Positions 1-13,358 of a stretch of DNA of 64,000 nt are shown in pieces (position 1 is the stretch's first letter; each line of letters opens with the position of its first letter). The stretch is from Arabidopsis thaliana (taxonomy: Eukaryota > Streptophyta > Magnoliopsida > Brassicales > Brassicaceae). Below the pieces are notes generated by a model, which made no database searches, was not told the DNA's origin, and saw only the letters and a program-made list of their open reading frames with translations. The DNA lies in the NCBI RefSeq assembly GCF_000001735.4, contig NC_003076.8, forward strand, positions 13,829,835 through 13,893,834. The letters run 5' to 3'. Both the position numbers and the translations under genes were made by a program.

Positions 1-775
1 AAATAGCATGGGCATAATCAAAATCGGGACTATTACGATGAAAAAGATAGTTAAATTGTATGATAAAATAAAATGTGTAAGATTAAAATTTTGGGTTTTA
101 GAAAATTACTAAACAAAATATAGACAAAGTATGTTGACTATTATTTAAAATTTAAATATCATCAATAAGATATAGTTAAAGTCATTAAGTGTATAGCAAA
201 ATGAAAATTCTAAGATTAAAATTCGATTAAAATTTTTTTTACTAAATTAAATATTTAAAAATAGGGATTATCATTTACTATTTACAATTCTAATATCATG
301 GGTAAAAATTGATAACTTTTTTTAAACCCGCCTATCTAGGTGGGCCTAACCTAGTTTACTAATTACTATATGATTAACTTATTACCACTTTTACTTCTTC
401 TTTTTTGGTCAAATTACTTTATTGTTTTTTATAAAGTCAAATTACTCTTTGCATTGTAAATAATAGTAGTAACTAAAATCTTAAAACAAAATATTCAACC
501 TTTCCCATTATTGGAATGGTAATGTCTTCAACACCATTGACCAACGTTAAGGAATGTCTTTTAATATTTTTGGAACCTAAATGCTAATACTGTATACCAC
601 AATCACTTATGAGTATTGAAGTTGAGATAGAGGAGGTACAAGGAGACCTTATCTGCAGAAGACAAAAAGCCATTTTTAGCAAAACTAAAGAAAGAAAAAA
701 GATTGAAACACAAATATGCGCCACTCGTAGTCCACCCCTATCTCTTTGGCAAAAGCCACTTCACTCTTTTTCCCT
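1..775. other. AT-rich upstream region of GLN2
   Basis: No gene is seen here. The sequence is AT-rich with poly-A and poly-T runs and leads into the GLN2 promoter. Transposon relics may be present, but I recognise no family. Confidence 0.5.
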
Positions 776-787
776 TTTTATATATTA
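776..787 (+). promoter_or_regulatory. GLN2: TATA box of GLN2
   Basis: A TTTTATATATTA block lies about 25-40 bases before the likely transcript start. Downstream is a 5'UTR exon ending at 904 (CCCAG|GTAACT) and a leader intron of 905-1371. The position suits a plant TATA promoter. The actual start site cannot be read from sequence. Confidence 0.55.
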
Positions 788-1260
788 AAAATAAAGATTC
801 TTAAGGCTCTTCATATTTTGCTTTTTGTCAACTCTTTCTTTGCCATCTGTTACAAACACCAAACTCTCCTGATTCATCAGTTTTAAGTCTTCTTCAAGTC
901 CCAGGTAACTTCTTCTTAATTGTTTCCTCTTGTGTTTTGTTAACTTTTTTTCTAGCATTCTTGATCTGTTGTTCTTGTCACTTGTTTTGTTTTCTGGTAA
1001 GAGAATAGAATCTTGTTGTAATAAAGTTAAACTCTGTCTTTCAGTTGCTAATCTAAGCTTTGGTTCCAGTAGATCTTAGGGTCCACACATTTTACTAATT
1101 AATCCACTCTCTCTACTTTTTAAACATGGATCATCACACCTTTTTGGTATTATAATGGATCTCTTTGTCTTTTGCTTTTAATTTAATGTATTTTGGTTAC
1201 TTACTAATCACCTTTTTGCATAGTGAATTGGGTTTAGTTTAATCACCAATCTGGTCAAGA

Positions 1261-1318
1261 ATCTGAATGATTCAGACCAAAGTACACCAGCAATCTGGAT
1301 GATTCAGACCAAAGTACA
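1261..1318 (+). repeat. 32-bp tandem duplication in the GLN2 leader intron
   Basis: A unit beginning ATCTGRATGATTCAGACC occurs at 1261 and again at 1293, nearly identical, inside the 5'UTR intron just before the start codon. It does not touch coding sequence. Confidence 0.8.
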
Positions 1319-1385
1319 AAAGTCTTTAGATTCTTGATTTGGATTTTGATTGACTTTTGGTTTTTGATCAGGGATCATCAATCCA

Positions 1386-3405
<2,020 letters not shown>

Positions 3406-4798
3406 AATTAGTCGAAACTTTCATGAATCTGATGAACACACGTGTCTATGTGGTCTCTCAAGTTGTTTAAACATTCGGATTAAGACATTGTTTGTTGTCT
3501 TTTCATTTGCATTTTTAAAACTCAGAATTGTATGGACAATGTTCATCCTTTTATATTGGTTCTTTTGACTGTTAGAGCATGTCCAATGGTTGAATTTAAG
3601 CTGGTTCTTAACTGTTGAAAGATTTAATGTGTAATTGTGTATTTAAGTGTAACATCCTCAATCTCAAAGGTTGGGCTTTCATTTAAATTAAATGATAAGC
3701 TTCAGCCCATAAGCCCAAGTGATTATAAACCTCAAAATTGGAAGGGTTTTGACTATGTGTGTTGCCATATATGTGTATAAGCGTAAACATCTCTCTCAAC
3801 ACCGCCAAGAGAAGAAACGAGAGAGAGAGGGAGAGACAAAGACTGAGACAAAGGAGGATCGTAGTGGGCAAAGTCACCATCGTTGCTTCGTACGTGGCCG
3901 TCTTTCATTGAAGTTGTTGCCGGTTAGAGGATCGTAGTGGGCAAAGTCACCATCGTTGCTTCGTACGTGGCCGTCTTTCATTGAAGTTGTTGCCGGTGCT
4001 AACCGGAGTCGAGCCTTGTCATCATTGGTTTGTTGGGTAAGGAAACCTAACCTGTTTATGTCTTCTTCTTCTGCAAGTTCGTGTTTTGATCTCATAAACT
4101 CTTTAGTTTAAGGTTTTGTTTGTGAAGAAGAAAAAGACGAAACTGTGACAAGTAAGGGTTTTGTGGACTAATTTCCCGTCGAACCAAAGAGAGTTACTTC
4201 GAGATTTTTCCGTCGCTGGATAGATCTTGCTGCAAGGAATCCATAGAAATTGACGGTATTTCAAACGAACGTATATTCCATTCTAAATCCATCTCGAAAG
4301 TTGAGGGAAAATCACTGGTTCTGATTTCTGCAAAACCCTGTTTTTCAGATAAACTTTCAGATTCAAGTTGGAGTTTCTGGAGGAGATTTTCGGTAAGACC
4401 TGAGCTGTTTAGAAACCATAGACGGTGGTTTTTGATACAAAAAGTGTTAGGGAAGCTATCTGAGCCGTCAAAACCGTCAGAAAAGGTAAATCATAATCAC
4501 CATAACGATTGCTTCTTACGCAAGAAATTTCTGTTTCTGCCAATTCCTGAAACCCTAGATACACAGATTCAATGTGTCATCTTTAGAACAGCGTATAGAG
4601 GTCTCAACGTATTTCGATCGGAATGAATTTTTGTGGACAGTTACGTCGCACTATAGGGTTGAGAATCAACGGTGGGATTAAGAAGTTAACGGTCCATTGT
4701 TAAGTTACTAGCACGTTTTGGTGACACTTAAAGATTGATTTGGTTCTCCAAATTCTAAATTTCAGTTTGATTTTTCTTTTCAGGTTTTAAAGTCTTGA
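3406..4798. other. GLN2 3' region and intergenic leader of the next gene
   Basis: No coding gene is supported. Near 3576 a TTAGAGCATGTCCAATGG motif resembles the termini of plant MITEs, but no partner end was found. From about 4080 on, the sequence looks like a long leader (possibly spliced, for example GAAAAG|GTAAAT near 4485) of the NYN gene. Confidence 0.4.
3856..3997 (+). repeat. 73-bp tandem duplication
   Basis: Two nearly perfect head-to-tail copies of a unit starting GGATCGTAGTGGGCAAAGTC lie at 3856-3928 and 3929-3997. They fall in the presumed leader of the NYN-domain gene. The identity suggests a recent local duplication. Confidence 0.85.
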
Positions 4799-6095
4799 AT
4801 GATGATGAAGACCAAGGAGGCCGATGCCTCGACCGTGAACGGGGCCTCGACCGGCTTCAGTTGGGACATCAACAGGTGTTCGGCTGGGGCTGCAGCGACA
4901 AGCGTCTGGTGGGACATCAACAGGTGTCCGCTTCCCAATGACGTTGATGTTCGTCGGGTGAGTCCGTTTATAAAACGGGCGTTGGAGAAATTAGGCTACA
5001 CTGGTGCTCTCACAACCACTGCCATTGGCATACTAACAGACGTTCCTCATGACTTCCTCACACAAGTCTATTCTTCTGGAATCGCTATTCACCACATCCC
5101 TCTTGGTTAGTGTCTTTTTACATTATTAGATTGGATTTTTTGTAGATGAATAGGTTGAACAATTTTCTTTTATAATTTGTCAAATGGTTGCATGTAGATG
5201 AATGGTTGGGAAATTTCGGTATTGATCACAATAAAAAGTTGAACATCATTTAAATAATTTAAACAATTTTCTTTTATAATTAATTCATTTTTTAACTTTT
5301 TGACAAATTTTTGGTTTCGGGTTTTCGGGTAGAGGAATTTAAGACCCAATACGGTAAATTTTTGGGTTCAATTTCGGGTCTAATTTTTCGGGTTGGTTCC
5401 GATTCTGGTAATCGGTTTCGGTTTTTTTTCCCAGGCCTAAATGGTTCATTCAACTCTCTGGACTACATTTTTTTGAGAGTTTATCTTTTAATTCTTGAAG
5501 TTTCTGAAACAGATATCTTTGAACTTAGTTCGGCTGTCATTTATTGGACTTGGGACAATCTACCTCCGTCTAATATAATGCTCATATCAAATGAGTTAAT
5601 CTTCTCGAGTCTTCTTGACAAGCTATGTGGATTCGGATACAACGTCGTTCGGTCAATATTTCCAGATGATCCTCAGCAAGCCGCGTCCGCTTCCACTTCC
5701 CAGGGCCGTACTTATTCTGGGAAAGCTTACTGGCAAGCTTACGGGCAGATGCTATGGGTTCGGAGGCACTAGAAGAGGACAAGTGTAGTGAAACGTGTGA
5801 AACTGCCTTTCCTTGTGCGCAATTCATAGTTGTTGTCCAAGGCTTTGAAAATTTCTCCACGCATCTCAAGAGTGAAGAACATAGAAAGAATGTAAGCATC
5901 CTATCCAAAAAAAGACAGACTTGTTGTGTCCATACATTTTTCATTGTCTAACTACATATGTAGGGTTCTTCTAGTTATCTGTTGCCTTAATTTGACTAGA
6001 TTTTTTTTCCGTCCGAGCAGGGACGATACTTCGATAACGATACAAAGCAGCTGAAAGCAAGAAGAAGAAGAAGAAGAAGAGGATATAAGAGTTGA
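4799..6095 (+). CDS. NYN/limkain-b1-like domain protein, reduced copy (AT5G35640-like)
   Basis: Exon 4799-5105 encodes TSVWWDINRCPLPNDVDV followed by IKRALEKLGYTG and the IAIHHIPLG end, the first half of the plant NYN (limkain-b1, MARF1-type RNase) domain. An intron of about 330 bases leads to 5435, where the frame continues to DNLPPSNIMLISNELIFSSL, the second half of the fold. A C2H2-like stretch follows (CSETC...HLKSEEHRKN, to 5891). A last exon, 6021-6095, ends in an Arg run. Between about 5700 and 5754 the frame changes without a plausible intron, so there is either a frameshift or an unusual junction. The motif WDINRC occurs twice near the N-terminus through a short duplication. The usual NPAPANIMLISGDRDFS acidic residue is altered (ISNELIFS), so nuclease activity is doubtful. 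It may be a decaying paralogue. Confidence 0.6.
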
Positions 6096-6146
6096 TGGGT
6101 CCATATGGCGAATGTCAAGACTCGCTTTTACTTTTCAGTTAACTAA

Positions 6147-6155
6147 TACTTTTAT
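6147..6155 (+). repeat. Left target-site duplication of the VANDAL-like element
   Basis: TACTTTTAT, repeated exactly at 22006-22014. Nine bases is the usual Mutator-type target duplication. Confidence 0.9.
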
Positions 6156-6260
6156 AAGAAATTTTCACGGAAGTGGACGAAAAAAGATTTGCTCTCACCG
6201 TTTGTCAAAGTGAGAACTGGTTTTCACGGTTTGTCTTTTCATTCAATTTCGGACCAAATT
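6156..6260 (+). repeat. Left terminal inverted repeat of the MULE
   Basis: About 100 bases, imperfectly inverted at 21900-22005. The best conserved block is 6199-6242 (TTTGTCAAAG, then GGTTTTCACGGTTTGTCTTT). Confidence 0.75.
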
Positions 6261-6663
6261 ACCCTGAGAAAACTTAATAATTGCACAAACCAAACCGTGC
6301 AGCAGTTCGTATCGGTTAAGTTGATGGCATAAACCAAACCCTACAGCAGTTGTTTTCGGTTTAGTTTATGCGGTTCAGTTTTGAAAAAGACAAAAAAAAA
6401 AAAACTGAAACGAAGAAACCGAAGAAAAAGAAAAAGAGAAGAGAGTAACGGAGAGATTTGAGAGAGAATTAGAAAGCGAAACGAAATTCAGTATCCATTG
6501 CTTCAAAATTCGACATAACTTCGAATTGTTGGGTAGTTGAATTGAGCCACTGAACTCCCACAACCGGGGAAGAGAAAGTTACTGTTTTTCCCCGCGAAGC
6601 CAAGAGAAAGTTACTGTTTATTCCGGCGAAATTTGAACCTCCGGCGAAATAGCAACTTTAGCT

Positions 6664-9600
6664 ATGGCTGGGAATAAAGCAAACGACAAAGTCCCGAGGA
6701 AGTAGCATGGTCCAGGGAAGGAGAAGCGGGTATTAAGAGTTTCCCTGCGGAGAAAACGCTCTGCGACAAAGGCAACGGAGGAACTGGGTTAGAATCTCTA
6801 ATTTACCGTTTGTTGTCTTTGGGTGTATCAGAATTGTAAAGCTTGTTTGATTAAAAGGTTAGAACTAGTCGGAATTTAGCATATCTTTAGGATGAAAAAT
6901 TGAGAAGTAGAATTGGAAATCTCTGTTTCCGCCAAAAATATGATTTTGAGTTATAATCTGGAAAATGTTTGTGTACGTACACTACTTCGGTTTGCTTAGC
7001 AGTATATCACTTTTAATTGCAGGTAGTCCAAGTGTTGCTCCGACTGAAGATCTTACAGTTGAAGAGTTACCACCAAGACTCTTTGCTCTAGACCGGTACC
7101 CTTCTGAGACGAAGATGAACGCGTACTCTAAACCGGAGTACATTTCTTACATAGCAAATGTACTAAAGGGGAAACCAGAGATGCAGTTTCTTCTCGATTC
7201 TCCATTTGGGGAACTTTTTAAAATACCCAAAAACAAGGCATCTTTCAATGCTAAGCTTGTCCTTGGACTAATATGCCGTCAGTTAGTGACAAAGAAGGTG
7301 AATGAGATGTGGATTGTATTCGGCGGTCATCCAATCAAATTTGGATTAAGAGAATTTAGTATTCTAACTGGGCTGGAATGTGGGAAGTATCCCAAGAAGA
7401 AAGACGTGGAGGATGTTATCAGTGTGAAACCTGAGTGTGAAAGTGTTTGGAAGACTCTGTTTGATGAGAGGTTTGGGGACACGGTTCCAACAATTGCTGA
7501 TTTGGTGAGCTGGCTGCAGGAGGAGGAAAGCATGGAGGGGTGGAAGCAACTGGCACTATCTCTTATTATTTTGGTTGACGGTGTGGTAGCGGCCCACAGT
7601 AACCCCAACAGGGCTACTTCGAAGACTGTCGAGAAGACGAAGAACCTGGAGTTCTTCTGCAAATACCCATGGGGAAGGGTGTCCTTTACCCGTACTTTGG
7701 GGAGGATAGCAAAATTCCAAACTCCTTACGATGCTCAACAACTAATAAGGGGTTTACTTATAGGGTCTTATGCACTCCATGGCTTCCCATTAGCTCTCCA
7801 GCTTTTACCTTTTCGAAACAATCCCATCAATTGCTAAGCTAGGACCTGATGATGTACCTAACATGACATTTGCTGAGAGGTCTATCCATCGTCTTGCCTC
7901 ACTACGGGCAATCCGGACATCTCGCATTTTGGAGTGTGAGGCTGCTGATGAGGTGTGTTAAATTGTGTATGTACGTACATAATAAGTAAATGTACATTAT
8001 CTATGGTTAACATACTTATTTGTGTAGGTTGAGGTCAACTATATTGTGAAACCAGCTGATAATGTTTGTCCTCCATCTCTTTCATGGGATGATGAAGTTG
8101 ATGATCCAAGGGTTGATTACATTGAGGCACTGTTGATAGATGGGCACCAGTGGCAGGAGGATGAATGGGTTGGAGGCTATGCTAGAGTACCAAAGCAGGT
8201 GCGCCCACCACAAAAAGAAGAGATAGGTAAGTATAAGTATAAAGGTTGTTTACAAATTTTTTTGTTATTGCACTTAGAAGAAAACCAATTAATAGCAGCA
8301 ACTGGTCTATTGTAAATGTTAAGAGGAAACGAAATGCACCGGGCCCGAGCCCTAAAGAACCTGCTATGAAAAAACAGAAATCTCAAATGGACTGTGATAA
8401 TGAAGAAAATGCTGAGGATTGTTTTGGAGAGCCTGTGCCTGAGAGGATTATTGTTGAAATGAGAAGGTCTTTCAAGGAGCTGGAAGACCAAATGTATCAA
8501 ATGCAAGAAGATATGAAAGACTTTGTCCGTGAGCAGATACGTGTTGCCCTTGATCCAAAAGGCAAAAGGCCAGAACAAACCATACTTTCCCATGATTCGC
8601 GGGAACCACCTACTTCTATGGATAAGGCACCGGTTACTGCGAAGAAGCCATCGAGAAGGATGTCTACAAAAGGAAGCACTGGAACGAGAAAGTCTTCAAG
8701 GCTGACTCGTGTTTCTCATGATGTGGACACTTTTGCGCTTTCTGTTGGCTGTAATTCCAAAGAGGAAGATTTGGATGTCCCTGGTGTACATACCACTGCT
8801 GTCGGCGGAAGAAGAAAACCTTCAAAGCCGAAGAAAAATGTTTCTTTTGCTGTTGACACTACTGAGCTATCTGATTCCAATAAGGAAGATATGCAAGGAT
8901 TCATTGATGAACAGGTAAGTCATGTACGTACATTGCTAAAATATTTATAATCCATATGTATAACTGTACTGTCTGCTTTGATACAGTATGGCGCTAATAA
9001 TGAAAGTGATTTTACTACAAATGATGGATTGGATTCTTCGGCCGCTGAAGAAGAGATATTAGACACTGGATTTTTAATAGTTCCTTATGCTGGATCCACA
9101 CAATCCCATCTGGTATGTCGTCTACTAATACTCTTAACAATCTGTTTAAATGGTGTACATACATATTCGCTTAAGAAGTTAGTTAAACTATGTTTCAGGA
9201 TCGAGGAAATGTTGTTGTTGGTAAGACTGTCTTTTTAGGTTCAATGTCTGGGTTGTCTATGTTACACAGGAAAGGAGGCCTGTGGAAGAAGCTACTGTTG
9301 ACACCGAGATGGAAGAAGTTCCATCTAATGTGTCTGCAAGAGTTTCAGAGGTAGATCTTGTGGTAATCGTTATATACAGATTTCCATGACTATATGCGTA
9401 TATATTACATTAATTTATCCACTTATCTACCGCTTAACTCTATGGTAGCCTATGTTTCAGGATAATGGACCAAAGGATGTTGTTGAACCTGGCTTAGTTG
9501 GTACCCATACAGGGGCCGATGAAATAGCTGATGCTGACACAGAGATGGTAGACAATCCATCAGGTTTACCTTCAACATCTGCACAGGTATGTGTTAGTCA

Positions 9601-12319
9601 CTTGTTCTTTTTCCATATGTGTACGCCCATAAGACTTTGAAAATTATTTTTGTTTCAGGAAGAAACAAGAGATGTCAGTGTTGCGACTGAAGCTAATGGC
9701 AGCGAGTCAGAAGAAACTTATGAGCAATGTTTTTAAACCCGACCCAGACAGTGAACCGGACTACCTTCTGAGTCACTGGGTCATCGGGTCAACCAGGTTG
9801 GACCATGGGTCAATTAATTAAAATTTATTTAATAAATTTAATATTAATAGAGATTTTAGAGTTTTAAGAGTTCTTATACATTTAAAAACAAAATAATCAT
9901 ATAATGTTTATAAAATATAAAATCAGATTATGTTTAATAAAATATTAAATCATTTGCACCAAATATATATATATATATATATAAGCAAACAATAATAATA
10001 AAGTGACTAAATTTTTAAAATTCAACTAAATGTCTAATACCGTAACAAATATAGTAGGAGATCACCAATGACAGAAATAAACTAATAAAACATCGTGAAT
10101 TCACAGAACTAATATCGGGTGTCTCACTCACTATTCGATTTATTTTTTAAAGCAGCATTGTGAAGTCTTTATCAAAATCTAAAACATCAAATGAGTTTAA
10201 GAACTGAAATTTTTTCTAAAAATGTTTGAATAAAGTCTAAAATCCCATATTTTATTCCGAAATGAAGAGAAATTTTTTAAACCCACACCCAGCCGATTCA
10301 ACCGGTTCACCGGGTCACGGGTTAATGGTGAGTTTTTGTGGTTTTTTTTGGTTTTGAACTTGTCGGGTTTTAGCACTAAACCCTAACCGGAAAAGTATTC
10401 GGGTCACGGTTCAACCGGTCGGACCGAACGGTTCGGGTCGGGCATGAAAACACTGCTTATGAGCCTTCTGATGGAGATACAGCTCACATACCTGGCACAA
10501 GTGTACGTACATTTTTGTCACTATGTTCTGTGTACATATATATTGTTTCATACATTACTAAAAAGTTGCTTTCCGATGATAAATTCTACAGGTTGAGGCG
10601 GCAGGAGAATCCAAATTAGTGACAGGGATGGAAGTTGAAATACCTGAGAAGACCCACAGTGATCCCCCGTCACCATTTCAAGTAGTTAACAATGTAAGCT
10701 AACTCTTGCAAAAAATAAAATGTACTATTAACTGTTCAAATGTATAAAATTTATATTATGCAGGTCATACGGGAGTTGGATACCAAAGCCGTTGGTGATT
10801 TGGCTGCAGCTACTGATGTGGAGGTAACAATTTGTGTGTTTCAATTCCTATTCTCGGAATAACATACATAGGAGTATATGTGTACATTATATAGACTTGT
10901 GTACGTTAACTTGCACAGGTAGTGATGGAAGAGCCGGGTATTGTCGAGGGGTGTGTAGGAACTGAGGATCCTAACCCAGGGTCAGATGAAGCAGACAAGA
11001 CCGATATTCCTAAAAATAATGTATGTACCTATTTTAAACATAGAAAAACATATGAAACTGTTGTTGACAATCATATTTGTTAACAGGATGAATCAAACAA
11101 TGCTGCTGCTGTCGAAGTAAAAGAAGAAAAAAAAGCATCCCCAAAGGTCCCAAAAAAAGTGAAGAAGCAACTTGTCTATGAACAGGATGATGCCCATCCT
11201 GATGGTTTTAGGCAAAAACAGTCTTGGTGCCCGATGTACCAACTCAACAGACAGAGGTTGTTATAAGGGCTGGAAATGTCTCATACAATCCCCTGGACAT
11301 GGTTGACCTTTCAAAAGTAGAGGAATTCAGCAATATCATTAAAGGACCCTCTGTGTAAGTACATTATATTAAAATGGATTATTTAATATCTCAATCATTA
11401 TTTTTGCAAGTCTTAAGCTTGTTATCAAATATTTTTCTGGATTTACAGGATTCACACTCTTTTCGGGTTTCGCAAAGTGCCCAACGATTTTTTTGCGAAA
11501 CTTCTAACACCTAGTGAATGGGTCGAAAGTTCGGTACGTTGCATTTATATACGTACACTCCTTGTTATAAATTGTACATAGATGATTAAATTTTTGGTGG
11601 AAGTGTACGTACACTGATATATTTTTTGAACATTTCAGCATTTAGAAATGATGGCAATGTTGATGTGGGACAAGAACGGGGAACAGATGATAGCAAACAG
11701 ATGTATTGTATTGGACATGATGCTGACACATCTACTTACCAAGCGGGTGGGCGACTTCAAGAAGTGTATTAATAAGAACGGGTTCAAATGGGGTAAATTT
11801 ATGTCCGACATTGCTAATGGAGTACACATAAACCGTGAACCCAATATGAAGTGGTTGAAGGATGTCGATGTTGTGTATGCTCCGATGAACTAGAAGAGTA
11901 AACATTGGGTTGCTTTGGGAATCAACCTTAATGAACGGCTAATAACTGTGTATGACGCTTTAATATCGCACACGCGGGAGTCGGCTGTGAAGGCGAAAAT
12001 GACTCCTATTTGCGAAATGATGTCGTACTTAGTCAGAGCGATGTGCCAGGATGTATTGATTTCTCCGTACTCAGTTGAACCTTTTGAGTATGTGCGTTGT
12101 CCTACCGTTGCTCAAAACCCAACTATAGGAGATTGCGGGTCATACACGATGAAGTTCTTGGAGTTGCTTACGTTTGGACACCCTTTTTCGGAATTGACAA
12201 CCATTCGAGAAGCAGATATGGTCTTCTACCGTCAGAAATACTCGGTTGACATCTACGAGCACGGCAAGCGGGAGGTCGTACTGTGCAATTGCTTTAATCG
12301 TCCAAGAACAATATTCTGA
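6664..12319 (+). pseudogene. VANC-like DUF1985 plus Ulp1 (C48) protease gene, broken
   Basis: The start exon 6664-6787 (MAGNKANDKVPRK, basic) splices to 7023. DUF1985 follows (RLFALDRYPSETKMNAYSKP, then MWIVFGGHPIKFGLREFSIL and LHGFPLALQL), to about 7830. Then comes a long acidic linker spread over about ten small exons (to 11532), and last the Ulp1/SENP fold in 11639-12319. The catalytic triad is visible: His in KHWVALGI, Asp in TVYDALI and Cys in GDCGSYTMKFLE. DUF1985 proteins of VANDAL elements act as anti-silencing factors; Ulp1 proteases cleave SUMO. Damage: a TAG in the first exon, a frame change near 7805-7812, another in the exon after 11086, a TAG at 11891-11893 (APMN*KSKHW) and a hAT element in an exon at 9725. 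Several introns carry the GTACGTAC motif. The junction near 8226-8310 is uncertain. Confidence 0.8.
9725..10455. mobile_element. Non-autonomous hAT element, 731 bp
   Basis: It is flanked by an exact 8-bp direct repeat, CTTATGAG (9717-9724 and 10456-10463), the standard hAT target duplication. The inverted termini are CAATGTTTTTAAACCCGACC and, reversed, CAGTGTTTTCATGCCCGACC. It has no coding capacity and is AT-rich with GGGTC/CCGGTT-rich ends. It sits inside an exon of the DUF1985-Ulp1 gene: without it the reading joins as EETYE-PSDGDT. It is therefore younger than the host MULE. Confidence 0.93.
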
Positions 12320-12662
12320 TTCTTTACAACTAATTATTATGAACAAACCTATCTTACATATGTGATTGCAACTACATTTAATTTGGAGATTGTCTGAAGT
12401 TAATTTAGTTTCCTCGATCATATTGTCGTACACATCGTTCACTTCCAATTACATAATGTAAATGTGTACGTACATATCTATATGTCTCGTACACTGCATA
12501 TTAACTTTATAACATAACTCAAGTGATAAATTGATTTGACAGCCAACGCTTACCAACACAAGTATGACATTCATTTCAACTGTAATTGCCCCAACCAAAT
12601 TCACAGTAGTTGTTATTAAAGTGAAGAAATTACTGACGATCTCTGACTATCTCATTTCAAAC

Positions 12663-13358
12663 ATGGTTAACCCGACTCTTCCCGACGATTTACTCTCGAA
12701 GATAGCTAAGAACCTGGCTGACCAATGCTGGTCCGACCTTGGTCCACTGGTACGATCAGGCACTCGTGGAAGAGACATTGTCTACCGTCCGGATGTCCTC
12801 AAAGATGCCAATATTCTCACCTTGTGTAACTCGCCCGATGACTTCCAAGCTGGAGGGGGCCACAATCTCTCCGGATCCGCTGATGAAGGCCGACATCGAC
12901 CATTTTTTTTAAGGTGTTTTGCAGCTAATAATCCCACGGCCGTGTATTACGAAGGTATTCGTGTTCTAACGCATGAACGAAACATCAATGGAGCCATCAG
13001 GCTCTTACAGCATCATGCTCCAGTACGAGCAAATGCAACACTTGCATGCGCCATTGTATTCATATGTGCTGGGTATGATTATATGGGCGGCTTGTTTCTA
13101 CAGCTCTTCACCCGCAACCATTATCCATTGGACTCGGTTGCCACTCGAATTTTGGGTGATGAGTTCATCGAGGAAATAAAGAAGTTTGACCCTCCATACA
13201 TCAATACATATGGTCCTACGTTCTCTTATCCTACCAGCCATGGAATTAGTATGCCTCCTTGCGCCTTATATTGTTACATGGTATCAGGAGCTTTCCAAAA
13301 CGTTTGCAACCGCTGTTACCTCTGGTCGTGTGCTAGGCGTGTTAGTCAAATGCTATAG
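12663..13358 (+). CDS. F-box-like protein, At2g35280 type, MULE cargo copy 1
   Basis: The open frame is 231 residues without introns. The start MVNPTLPDDLLSKIAKNLA was chosen over an upstream in-frame ATG at 12564 because it matches the start of the second copy. Residues 5 to about 20 resemble the first helix of an F-box (LPDDLL.KIA). From about residue 75, FFLRCFAANNPTAVYYEGIR, then GAIRLLQ and ACAIVFICAGYDYMGGLFLQ, form the Sel1/TPR-like part of the At2g35280 family. The C-terminal C-rich stretch (CNRCYLWSCARRVSQML) is shared by the copies. F-box proteins normally recruit substrates to SCF ubiquitin ligases; that role here is inference. The frame is intact although the transposase and VANC-like genes around it are broken. 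Confidence 0.75.
   Translation: MVNPTLPDDLLSKIAKNLADQCWSDLGPLVRSGTRGRDIVYRPDVLKDANILTLCNSPDDFQAGGGHNLSGSADEGRHRPFFLRCFAANNPTAVYYEGIRVLTHERNINGAIRLLQHHAPVRANATLACAIVFICAGYDYMGGLFLQLFTRNHYPLDSVATRILGDEFIEEIKKFDPPYINTYGPTFSYPTSHGISMPPCALYCYMVSGAFQNVCNRCYLWSCARRVSQML

Noticed and set aside
6127-6155. 30-bp flanking repeat as an unusually long target duplication
   Set aside because: The extra length is explained by a host tandem repeat; only the 9 bases next to the element are duplicated by insertion.
8246-8950. Separate small gene of 234 residues
   Set aside because: The frame is one exon (linker and coiled-coil part) of the DUF1985-Ulp1 gene; neighbouring exons continue on both sides.
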